Shown: piece after piece, positions 50,485 through 61,371 of the stretch
Numbering within the stretch: the first letter of the stretch is position 1
How the letters are laid out: every line of letters begins with the position of its first letter
From: Combretum micranthum
Taxonomy: Eukaryota; Streptophyta; Magnoliopsida; Myrtales; Combretaceae
Reading direction: 5' to 3'
DNA: 64,000 bases
Assembly (NCBI GenBank): GCA_024138025.1
Contig: JAMXBD010002223.1
Coordinates: forward strand, 62,001 to 126,000
Translations under genes and position numbers: made by a program
The notes under the pieces: model-generated
The model's input: the letters and a program-made list of their open reading frames with translations, nothing else
Database searches by the model: none
What the model was told of the DNA's origin: nothing

Positions 50485-51296
50485 GTCATTTGGATTTTTT
50501 TTATTTCAAGACCCAATTTTTCGGAACATATATAGCGAAGTAAGGTCTTTGTCACTGTCCATTAATAGGCGGTTGAACATGAATTTACATCCTAAAATAA
50601 CGGGAAAAAAATATTTATGTGCAAAAAAAAGTAAAATAAAATAGACAGAAACTAGAGCACAACCGAAGGATCTAACTTTTTCATACATTTTCATCTAAGA
50701 ACCTATATGTTCTTTTCCCCCTTTGGGATTCATAAATTTATATTATTTATTTTAGATCTTAGATGTAATAACACTTGTAATAGAGAGTAATAGATATCCC
50801 ATTTTAACCTTTTTTTAGATGAATTAGGTCAAGAAATGAAAAAAAATGAAGATATAGATCTAAAATAAAAAAGTATCAATTGAATATTGTCGGAATATTT
50901 TATGTCGAAAAATGGAGGTTGATGCATGGGCAATGACAATGTCACCCTCGTGAAGAAAAGAATGAAAAAAAAAAAAAAAGGATTAAAAAAATTAAAAAGG
51001 AAAAACGAAAGAAGGCCTATCGTCCGCTTATCCAAACCACCTAATAAGGTGTCTCGGCATTAATACTATCCCTTCGATAATGGATATCACTTGATAAAGA
51101 AATTCTAAAAAGTCTAGAGATAATCAACATAGACAGATGAACTACTAAAGTTTCTATATTAGTAAGTCAAAATTAATTATTTGAATGTTTTATTTCACTG
51201 TCTAACTATACATGCAGCATATGATTATTATAGAACAAAAATATGAAAATTATAGGTGGGACGGTACACAATAGTAATGGTTTTCTATTTTTTTAA
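50485..51296. other. non-coding gap with A-rich runs
   Basis: DNA between the Cassandra copy and the MITE at 51297. Only spurious short frames; no repeat border seen. Confidence 0.4.
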
Positions 51297-51674
51297 GGGA
51301 AAATGTCAATTTTATACTTGTAGATAAAAATTTAATTTAATACCTAAATTTTGAAGTAATCAATTCAATATTTAATTAAAGTTTTTGTGGCTAATTTACT
51401 ATCTTACTAATACTAACATCACTTGCTCTATCTCCAAACGTATAAAAAAAAAAAAAAAAAGCAAATCAATCAAAGTTAGATGATGTTAAAAACATTAATA
51501 AAAATTAGATCATGTGGTATATTGCTTGCATCTGCAAGCAAAGTAAATAATGTTAATAAAATAGTAAAAATAACCACAAAATGTTTGATTATATGTTAAA
51601 TTATTGACTTCAAAACTCATATATTAAATTAAATTTTCATATAAAGTTTAGGTACTAAATCTGATATTTATCCT
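51297..51674. mobile_element. MITE related to the Mutator-like TIR family
   Basis: Left end GGGAAAATGTCAATTTTATACTT; right end inverted AAGGATAAATATCAGATTTAGTACC. Inverted matching goes on for about 100 bases (AAAATTTAATTTAATA in both arms, TTTTGAAGT.AAT, TTTTGTGG). The element is 378 bp and non-coding. The GGG..AATGTCA start matches the ends at 19040 and 40890. The target duplication is masked by T runs, so borders may shift by some bases. Confidence 0.6.
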
Positions 51675-52044
51675 TTTTTTTTTTCAAATAGACAATAAAC
51701 ATAGATTTTTTTTTTTATAGATTTACTTTCTCGTGAAATAAATATATATATATATATAGATATATCTATTATTTTGAAAAGTACCATTGACTTTTGTATA
51801 ATATAAGCACACACAAAATATCTGTTTTATGTTATTTCTACGTTACACAGAATTTGGTATGCGATATAACATCGATTTTTCCAGAATTTTAAGAACATAG
51901 AGTTGTGTTAATAATTTGACTGGATGAGTTTTTAGTTTCCTTATTCATCGCAAATAAAGAAAGCAACTATCCTGATTTTGAATTAGCTATTTCAACGAAC
52001 CAGTATTAAAGAGACTGATTCAGCTTTACAGCTATAGATAACGA

Positions 52045-52167
52045 TAGAGGTCGGCACGGTTCGGACCCGAACCGGAACCGAACCGGAACCGGAACCGCCA
52101 GAGCCGGGGCGGTTCACGGTTCCAAGGAACCGCCGTTCTGGCGGTTCCGGTTCCGGTTCCATGAACC

Positions 52168-52208
<41 letters not shown>

Positions 52209-52505
52209 CTGGTGAAAAATATGAAAAAAAACAAAACCTTACCCCTACCCTCCCAACAGCAATCCCCACGCCCAGAAACAACCTTAATGTCTTCATTTTC
52301 TTTTTTTTTTTTTTTTTTTAAATATGTGGCGGTTCCGGACCCGTTGGAACCGCCGGTTCCATCACGCGAACCGCTAGGACCCGCCGGTTCCGGCGGGTCC
52401 TTAGACGGTTCGGAACCGTCACCGACGGGGCGGTTCCCGGGTCAGGAACCGCCGGTGACGGTTCGGGGCGGTTCCCGGTTCGGAACCGCCCCGTGATGAT
52501 GTCTA
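52045..52505. mobile_element. hAT-type MITE with CGGTTCC subterminal repeats
   Basis: An exact 8-bp duplication GATAACGA (52037-52044 and 52506-52513) flanks TAGAGGTCGGCACGG and, inverted, TAGACATCATCACGG. Both sides are dense in GGTTCCGG/CCGGAACC and GGAACCGCC words, making islands of very high G+C (52060-52160 and 52325-52495) in an A+T-rich region. The core is a T run of about 40 bases and a second shorter one. Structure and duplication size fit a non-autonomous hAT element. The open frames that cross it are artefacts of the repeats. Confidence 0.88.
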
Positions 52506-52513
52506 GATAACGA

Positions 52514-54202
52514 GAATAATGGCCTCTAACGGTAATTAATTGTATGTCAATTCGTTTTACTTCTATTTCCTTTTAATTTTGTACCAGTTCTAATGGGCTA
52601 TGAATATGATGTCGTGGCTATCAAACACAAGAACCGATTGCCAAGCTTTAATCAATGTTTAATATTGATGATTTCTATGGATAAGTTGCATGAAGATTCT
52701 AATAAAAACTTTCCTCCTTTCTTGATTGTCTTTCTAGATTATTCATTAGATTCATTATTAGGTATATGTCAATATCTCATATTATAATGTATGATTGCAT
52801 GGAATCATGCAAATTAGATTAAATCAAATAATATTGAATTGTTAATTTTATTAATTGATATCGAAACCATGTATATTCACTTTGTGGTTGTTAATACATT
52901 TATTTGATGTTACTAATATTTCTCTTTTGAATAGGAAACCCAAATTAAATAATTAATTAGTTTTGAGAAAAGAGATAGAATTGAGAAATTGATGCTTATT
53001 CAAAATTATATCATTGAAAGATCTTTCAAATGCTTGGTAAAGTAGATGGATGAGAGTTAGATGATCCGAATTTCCAACACTATTAGCCCCTATCCTTTGT
53101 GGCATCCCTTGCATTTTCTTGCCCTATGGAAATTATATTTTCTTCTTAGTGTAGTGAATAAAGATGAAGAATCGGGTTTTGGTGTTTTATGATGTAAAAT
53201 TTTTTGTTGTCATGGATTATTTAAGTTATAGATATACTATTACATTGCAATAATTTATATATTTTGTTTCCTTACAAGACTTAATTACAACACAAAGAAA
53301 CATGATTGATAATTGTTTGTGTTCTCTCCACTTTTATGTAAATCTTGAATCAGCACAAACTAAATTTGCCATTCAAATTGTCTCTATTAAATTAACATGT
53401 CAAACAATTTTAAACACAAATATAAGTTATGACCCAAAGTCTTTTAAGTTAAGGAGGTTGCTTAAAAAATAAATTAATTAATTAATAAAATTCTTAATAT
53501 GTTTTTAAGCATTATTTTTTTAAGGGCTTTGATTATTACTATCATTATATATATATATATATATATATATGTTACTTAAGAGATGTAAGTGTTGTTTAGT
53601 TAATGCATATCAAACTAAGTGACCATTAACCAATAGCTTGAAATGGTAAGATATGAAAGCTCCACACTTGTACCCGCCTTGCCACTTAAGACCAAACTTT
53701 GTGGCTTAACATACATCTATCTTTTTATTATTATGCTTTTTTCCTCTTTCTATGTAGTAAAAGATTAGTTACAATAGATGATGATCGTGGAAAATCTTAT
53801 TTTCATTTTTATTTTTGGTTAAGATAATTCCAATTTTTCTATTATTACTAATAAAGTTTCATGAGTATTTGCAGTTGTCTTTATAAGCGTATTTATCTTG
53901 AATATTAATGTGATTTCATTTTACAATTTTGATATAATCTCACTAAGAATATTAAAAAATGCTGATTATAATTCTATATGATTGTGTGCTTTACTATTGT
54001 AAGACAAATCACATAGAATGTTATGTAAAATTCAATTGACTTTACTAAAGAAAAATAAGAAAAAGATGAGGAATTGGCATAGAATAATCCCAGTGTGGTA
54101 TCCTTAATCAAAAGAAAGAGAAAAAGCTAACTACTAATCTAAGGCCTAATTTTAATCAAGGAGCAGAAGAAAATAAGCTACAAATTCGGCCTAGGGTGCT
54201 TC
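52514..54202. other. A+T-rich intergenic DNA, no gene recognised
   Basis: Only short open frames and a (TA)n tract at 53547-53570. No repeat borders were seen before the Cassandra target duplication. Confidence 0.4.
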
Positions 54203-54207
54203 TCTCT

Positions 54208-55001
54208 TATCATGACCTACCATCCTAGGCTCCATCGCAGCGAAGAGGGCACCCCTAGGCCCTCAGACCACCCTGAGTAGGGATAGTGATGCCCACTGCA
54301 CTGGCCTTCCTAGTAGGCACAATTAGGATACCAAAGGTATCATGTAATGACTCGGAACTCTACCTACCGAGGTATTATCTACTTTAGCCACATGCCACAT
54401 GGTTTTGTCCATTTGTGTCAGTGCTTCCCAATGGATTACCTATCCTAGGATTGCTCTGCTCAGAGCATGCTTAACTTTAGAATTCTGACAAATTCGAAGC
54501 CATTACACCAAAAAAGTGCCTCTGTAGTTAGAATTCTACCATCTATATTTGAGGGTTATTATATACTCCCTCACTTATAGAACTGGCGTCCCCGTCAGTT
54601 TCGATACATAGATCCAGAACCACTGCTTTGATACTATTTGTCACAACCTGCCACCTAGGCACCACCGTAGTGGTGGGATACCCCCAGGCCCTCAGGCCTT
54701 CCTGGGTAAGGATCGTGATGCCAGGTACACTGGCCCTCCCAATGCACCCTCAAGCACAACCAAGATACTAGAGACATTGTGTAAAAACTCGAAACTCCAC
54801 TCACCAAGGTATTATCCTCTTTGGCCACACATCGCACTGTTTTGTCCTTTTTGTGCCAACGCTTCCCAGGGAGTCACCCATTCTGGGATTGCTCTGCTCA
54901 GAGCATGCTTAATGTTAGAGTTCTAACAAACTCCAAGCCATTACATCGAAAAGGTGCCTCTGTTATTAGAGTTCCACCATCTATTTTTGAGGGGTATTAC
55001 A
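54208..55001 (-). mobile_element. Cassandra TRIM retrotransposon, structurally complete
   Basis: Read on the minus strand: 5' LTR 55001-54639 (363 bp, TGTAATACCCC...GTTGTGACA), internal domain 54638-54564 (75 bp), 3' LTR 54563-54208 (356 bp), all within an exact 5-bp duplication TCTCT (54203-54207 and 55002-55006). The internal domain opens with a PBS-like AATAGTATCAAAGCAGTGG (complementary to initiator tRNA-Met) and closes with a purine-rich GTGAGGGAGTA. Each LTR contains a 5S rRNA-derived segment (about 54862-54950 and 54432-54515; GTTAGAACTCTAACATTAAG, GAATGGGTGACTCCCTGGGA). Cassandra is a known family of terminal-repeat retrotransposons in miniature mobilised in trans; it encodes no protein. 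LTR divergence is evident, so the insertion is not recent. Confidence 0.92.
54622..54638 (-). promoter_or_regulatory. primer-binding site of the Cassandra element
   Basis: The minus strand reads AATAGTATCAAAGCAGT directly after the 5' LTR, a mutated form of TGGTATCAGAGC, the complement of the 3' end of initiator tRNA-Met used by many plant retroelements. Confidence 0.7.
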
Positions 55002-55006
55002 TCTCT

Positions 55007-55877
55007 TTTTCATAAGATTTAGCAAGAGTAGTATATATATGAAAAGTCGTGTAGGACTTAGGTCGACTTTAAGGTCGGCAGCCTAGAATCAAAATTGGCT
55101 GGCCTTCAATGTAAAAATTATTTTTGAGACAAGTAAGTTGGTGACCTTTAAACATATGTCGTTGGCCTATCTATCTATGCCGACTTAAAGCTAGTGGAGT
55201 TGGGTCTCCATTTGTCAGCGTTCGTTCTAGTGTAAAAGTGTACAGAATGACTTACGCCACCTAAAGGGCGGTGGTGTACAGGTAAAATTTTCCGACATAA
55301 AGAGCTGTTCAATGAGGGCTTGTTTTATTTCTTTGATGGCGGGTTGTGTTTATTGTTCTGTTATGAAGGCTAGTGGCCTTCTTTGTTCATTTGCCGACCT
55401 TGCTTTGTTTTCATCTCCTTAGTTGCTCAAAACTTCTCTAAATTGCTTATATTTGTAATATAAGTCCTCTAAGACTTGAAATACTATTTCCTTATGATTC
55501 TTATAAAATCAATAATAATATATCATGATTCAATCAATTAAAAGTAAGTATTAAAAGACTTTATCAATTTGCTCCAAGCTACATGGAGAGGAAGAATACC
55601 AAACTTGGTAGCTTGGTGGGGCTCTAGAGAAATTTTACGACTCTATCTTAGGCCTTAGTGATCGACCTGGCATTGTCATTAATACTCGTACAAGGTCATA
55701 AAGATCGAAAAGTAACCTCATGTAATCTAATCATCTAATCTTTAGCCGAAATGCCTATCCAAACTAATGTAATAAGTTTGCAAGTGAATGAAATTTGTCG
55801 ACTTGACCTTTACTCTCATGTTCGCTTTCTTTTTTTTTTTTGTTCATGTATGTTGTCGGCTCTCTCTCCTTTTTTTT
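55007..55877. other. non-coding DNA, probably LTR or 3' region of the Tat-like element
   Basis: Moderately G+C-rich words (CCGACTTAAAG, GGTCGGCAGCC) and poly(A)-signal-like AATAATA near 55510 suggest LTR sequence. It lies where the 3' LTR of the minus-strand Tat-like element would be, but its ends could not be set. Confidence 0.3.
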
Positions 55878-56160
55878 TTAGGAGTTACCCTAGAGAGGGA
55901 GTTACCCCATCATTATGTAAGAGAGGAGTTCGTTAGCTTTGAAATTGGAGAGCAGGAGTTACCCTTAAGAGGAGGCTACCTTATTAGCACATGACGACGA
56001 AGCTCGTTAGCTCTTGTGAGCCTCACTGAACTTAGAGAATGGGAGTTACCTAATCAGTACATGAGGGCAGAGCTCATTAACTTCTGTGACCTTGCTAAAC
56101 TTGAAGAATGGGAGTTACCTTTAAGAGAGAGTTACCCTATTAGCGCAGAGTGCGGTGCTC
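55878..56160. repeat. degenerate tandem repeat around GGGAGTTACC
   Basis: The word GAGTTACC recurs at about 55880, 55900, 55958, 56048, 56110 and 56138. It comes with companion words (GAGCTCGTTAGCT/GAGCTCATTAACT, CTTATTAGCACATGA/CTAATCAGTACATGA) that show a longer unit of roughly 75-90 bases, repeated about three times with changes. It sits just beyond the C-terminal end of the gag-pol remnant, the place where Tat/Ogre-type elements often carry tandem repeats in the 3' untranslated region. Confidence 0.6.
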
Positions 56161-56780
56161 GCTTTCTCCCATAGCCCCTACTCACTTCCATGAGTTAACC
56201 ATGAGACTAGGTCTACATAGGAAATGATTATGATTAGACTTTACTTAATAATTATGATTAAAAAGTCATGTGGAACTTCATTTCTTTAATTCTTGTTGTA
56301 ATCGTGACTTTGAGAGCTTTACAAGGTCATTTTGTTGTTGCCATGTGGAAACTTCATTTCATTACATCCTTGATGGGAGTAATGTATCAGGCTCATTCAA
56401 AAAACTTCCAAAGATTGTTGGCATTCCATAGTTTAAGTATGGGTTCCTTATTTAGACTCTCTAACCTCTAGGCTTCATTGCTTAAGGCTTCTTTTACTTA
56501 TACCAAGTCTTCCCAATTAAATGAGCTTTCTTCTTGCCTCCTTAGCATGCTCATTTCTTTAAGCTTTCTGTAAACCAGGTTTCCAAAGTGGAAGACCTTA
56601 TGCCAAACTTTCTTGTCATAGTAATGAGTATCCTGTGTTGATAAGTAACCATCCTTTTCCTGATGAAGCCCTATGTTTCTTTTACTACATCAAACTTGGC
56701 TTGCAACCTAACTTGGTTTACCATCTCATCAAAGGGATGAACTTAGATGTTGGGGAGTTCGAGCTCAATAGGAAGCACGA

Positions 56781-58320
56781 TGATAAGTGATTTTTATTCT
56801 ATTCAAATCATGAGAATTTGCTCTTAATTTGATTGATTATTGTAAAAATTCCCATAAAAGTGTGTTATTATTTTTCATTTACCGTTTTAAGCTCTATTGA
56901 GCATAAAGGAAGAAACAAAGTCCTTTGATCAAGAATTGGAGCAAAAACAACAAGGACAAATACTGAAAGATCAAACCATGACAACTTAGGATTATAATCT
57001 AGGGCAAAACAAGAAAAGAAACAAGGCTAATCGTACCTATGGCATGCCTATGATTTTACCCACGGTGAAGACTGAGCAAAGGTGCAATTAAAGAAGAATT
57101 GAACATAGTGCTAACCATGCACATCAACTAAATCCATGATTCAAACCGTGACTCGACCCTAAACACATGCATGCAATTCTGACAAAGTTTGTAATAAAGA
57201 ATCTGCCACATCAGTGATTAAAATCTTCATGATTTCCATGCCTAACACATATAAATAAGCATGCACAAACGTTGTAATGGTATTGTACCATATTGTAAGA
57301 AATTATAAACATAGAATAGGTGTGTAAATATTAGAGGAGAAAATTTCTAGTGAGAAAAACTCTACCTTTGCTAGAGATCTAAAGTTTTGTGGTGAATATG
57401 AGCAAATTTGAAGTTTGTTTTGCTAGAATTGTGCTTCAATAGGTAATATCTATCTTCATTTTACAATTTTTCTCTTGATTGCGTACAAAATGTTAAAACC
57501 CATGAAGAAATAATTATTTCAACTTAGGTTTCGTAAATCCAATAATGATTCATGTGATTTCAAATGTGCATTATTGAATACCATTGGGTATTTTTTATTT
57601 AGTTTGAGCTTAATTTTGTGGGTTTATGTGTATGGATCATGTAAATTCATATCTAATTTCAACCAAATACATGAGAAATCATTCTTTCGGATGGATCTAT
57701 GATATTAATGAGGTTACTTGTAATTGTCTCAAGATAGAAGTAGTGAAACCTTCTATCACTAGATTAAGGATTAATTAAAATCGTATTTAATAAAAGATTC
57801 TTGAATTTAATGCAAATCTAGGTTGGTGATAACTTGAGAAGAGATTCCAATGGTCTAATCTAGATTTAAAGGTTCTGACACTTAAGAGAGGCATCAACAT
57901 ACTTAGTAAATCCAACAGTTCAAGTATGCGTGATAAAGAAATCATTAAGTTTGTGTCAAGAAATCATATAATAAAGACTTGGTGAAGCAAAACTTAAGTC
58001 TATTATTGCATTTCAAACTTATATTTCGAAATTTTCCTTAAGAACATGTATGTAAATAGGATTAATTTTAGCTTAGTTTTTGAATAGTTGTTTGTCATGC
58101 CCTCCTGATTTTTTTTTTTTCAGTTACATAATTGATTATAAGAGAGTATAGAAGATAATAATGATCTCTAAGGAATATGACCTAATATTTTCTACACTAC
58201 TTTGTTAGGTGCACTTACCTAAATTGGTAGTTATGACCGAAGTTGAATAGAATGTAGTAGCATTATCTTTTATAAGAATAATTTTTTAAAACTTTTAGTT
58301 CACACCAAAAACTAACCATA
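56781..58320 (+). mobile_element. Athila-type LTR inserted in the integrase of the Tat-like element
   Basis: The integrase motif F-G-M-E-A ends at about 58321 and its normal continuation V-L-P-I-E-L begins at about 56780, so 1.5 kb is inserted between them. The insert starts TGATAAGTGATTTTTATT, as in Athila-type LTRs. It has a TATA-like ATATAAATAAGC at 57249-57260 and matches the inverted repeat at 16900-17960 over most of its middle. The last 230 bases (from TGTCATGCCCTCC at 58093) look different and may be a second, smaller insertion. A clean target duplication was not read. Confidence 0.6.
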
Positions 58321-59737
58321 GTGCTTCCATTCCAAAGGTGAGATTAAAGGGTCTCCTTTGTTGAGGTCCATTTGGTCATTCTACACCCCCATAGAATGCT
58401 TGGGAGCTTGTTTGCCCACCTTCCATTGAGGTGGTCCCATCAAGCTTTGATGCTTTCCATGATGGTTTTATTGATGGCTTCATTCTGCTCGTTAGGTTGA
58501 AGGTGGGCCACTGAGGTGTAGTGCAGCATTTTATACTAGTACAGAAATCTTTCATGATGTTGCTAGCCGTTGTCCATGATCAAAGAGTAGGGAACCCGAA
58601 TCTTATTAGTATATTGTTTTAGAGAAAGTTTAGCACGGTCTACTCCATTACTTTGGCAGCTACCTCTACCTCCACCCACTTGGTGAAATAGTTGCATCCA
58701 ATGATGATGAACTTTCATTATCCAATCGATAATGGAAGCGAGTTAAGGATATCTAGGCCCCACTTAAAAGAATAGCCATGAATTGGTGAGATAGTATAAG
58801 TTTATGCTTAGTGCTTAATTGATCGAGGCATGTTTTTGACAGCTATCACATCTCTTTGCATACTCTTTATCATTTTTTTAGCAGTTGTCTAGTAGTATCT
58901 AGCCGTACTAACCTGACGGATAGGGTTGCGCCTTGATGTGGTTACTGCATTCCCTTGCATGTAGCTCTTCAAGAATACAAGCTCGTTGTTGGGGCTAGAC
59001 ACCTTAGGAAAGGAAAACTAAAAACTCATTGTATCATGTTCTATTGATAAGTATGTAATTTGCTGCTTTATACATGAGGTATTTTTCCTTCTTCTTATCT
59101 TGTGTCAAGGTTCCATCTTTAAGATAGTCGATTATTAGGTTCATCAAGCAAGGTGATACCAATCCGTCTTGTATGTCAAGTAGTTCATGTGCTTATACCA
59201 AAATTGTCTTGTCTAGGAGGTATTCCACAATATCCTCCCTTGCTCTTTTAGGGTTAAGAACTGAGATTGAAGCAAGTTTTGAGAGCTTATAGGCTTTAAC
59301 ATTCTCTGTCCTTAGGATTTTGACTATATCCCATGGGTCGAACTTGATAAGTTGTGTTTTTACATCATTAAGGTACTTAGCCATTCCTTCTCCCTTGGCC
59401 TCGTATTCACCCTTAACTTGCTACACTACTAACATCGAATCTAAGAAAATTTTCAATTTGCTAGCCATAATGTCTCTTGCTAACTTTAAACCTACTACGA
59501 GGGCTTCATATTTTGCTTCACTATTACTTGACTCTATAGGAGCCTCATGGTACCAATCCAGCCCCACTCCTCCTTTAGGTAGAGGATCCATCAACTTAGA
59601 GAATCCACTAAAGGAGGTCTCACTCATCTTGTTCTTCGAGCTCAACATACTCGACTATCAAGTCAGCTAAAACTTAGTCTTTGATTGCCTCCTGTAGTTG
59701 AAACCAGACTCCATAGGCACTAAGCTCAATTGCATAT

Positions 59738-61371
59738 TTTAATATATAAAAAAAAATTATAAAGAAGGACAAAGGTGTTATTTGATTAAAAATAAGAGGG
59801 TTTTATGGTCAACCCTAAAATATAATTATATGTTTTTTCTTAACGATAGACACATGGTGGAAGATGAAGGGATGTAGGAGATAGGTAAGGCCGCTGGCCT
59901 TTCCTTCAAAGCCGTCGACGTAAGACTTATTCACTGCCGACCTTTAGCCGACTTGCATGGCTCAAATTCATTTTCGATAGTTCTAGGCCACCAGCTTCTC
60001 CCTAAGCTGTCAGCCTTTCCTATTTGGATATTTAAAAGGTTTTCTGAATTTTCTTTATAACCTAGCTCTCCCTCTTCTCTAAAATCATTCCTAAGCTCAT
60101 AGTTCTTTGAAAAATCTCTTTATCAGTGATCTTAACATCAAAGGAGTTCAAGGTGAGTTCATCCTCTTCAATTCTTTAGCAATCTAAGGTGTAATTTTTC
60201 CTAAAGTCTTCTTTTGGTTTCGAAGGGAGTGTTGGAGAAAAATCCCAAGTCCTTAGGGATTTGGCGTTCTGGAATCAAAGAGGAAGGCAAAAAAATCAAG
60301 AAAACTAGTAAGATTAATCCTTTTTAATCCTTTTGATGATTTAAAAGTGAAATCCTTCTTGTTTTTTTTTTTTTAATCTTTTGATTGGAGTTTTTGGAGA
60401 AACCTTGTTCTTTTAGATATTTTGTGATTTTCAATCAAAGAAGAGGAGGTGTGTATAAATCTAGGATTTTATATTTTGGGTTATTAGATGATGATGAGAT
60501 TAAGGTCAACTTATGTAGACATGTTTGATATGAGAAATTGTTCATGTGATTAGGTATGTTAGCGAAATTAGGGTTCTATTCCTAAAACTGATTCAGGTAC
60601 AACCTTACCTTATTTACTGCTTGTAATTGTAAGTTTAGAGATTACAAATGAATCTAATGCTATATGGTATATAAATTTGATATGTTGTTTGTCTATGATT
60701 AGGTCTAGTAGATTGGGAGGAACATTGCTATTAGGACAACACCCTGATGATTTGTATGTATCGTTGTCCCGAGTGGAGTCATGTACAAAGATGATTCAGG
60801 TAGTCTAAAAGATTATGCTACTTTGAGTGTGTGGGATGTTCCCAACACCAATATATGTATATATTACCTATTTTCTATATGTATGTTTTTACGAGGTCAT
60901 GAGTTGCTTTAGGTTTAGGACTAGATTCATATGATTCTAATTGTGTTGTTTGCTGGCTAATCAAAGATAATAATTTATGTTTGCTGCATTAATTATTAAG
61001 TCGTATGTGAAATTGTATTATGCCTATTCATGTGCATGTGTTTGGAGTATGGCATACTGAGTCTTTGTGCTCACTCTTTTATCTTTTTCAGGAACATGTG
61101 ATGAACCAGTAGTGTTGATCTTTTTGGATATGACATTTATGTGGACTACAGGGAGAAGATTGTTGTAAATTTTTAACTAGTTTTATGATTCTAGATTTTA
61201 TGAGACTTTCTTTTATTGTTTTAAGTTTGATATGAGTTGGCTTTTGGTTTATGCCAACTAGATTATTTAGAAGTGTTATGAGATATTTTTAAATATCTAT
61301 CATTTTATATGAGAGTTTGAAGTCATATTTATGTTTGTGGATTTGTAATTCCTTCAGTTTAGGGCATTACA
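59738..61371 (-). mobile_element. solo LTR inserted in the RNase H region of the Tat-like element
   Basis: On the minus strand it opens TGTAATGCCCTAAACTGAAG at 61371. Host coding runs up to it as VLGQMMKY and resumes after it as KYAIELSAYG, a segment that is continuous in Tat polyproteins, so both borders are fixed by the host frame. The flanks CATAT (59733-59737) and CATAC (61372-61376) form a 5-bp duplication with one change. Its far end has lost the CA. It is 1,634 bp with no coding or second LTR. The TGTAATGCCC start links it loosely to the long gypsy-like LTRs at 1439 and 41093. Confidence 0.8.

Noticed and set aside
52161..52496. 111-residue open frame and its two minus-strand counterparts
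   Set aside because: They consist of a poly(T)/poly(A) run and CGGTTCC repeats of the hAT MITE; repetitive words keep frames open without coding.
54655..55015. Open frames in the Cassandra region
   Set aside because: They lie in LTRs with 5S-derived sequence; TRIMs encode no protein.
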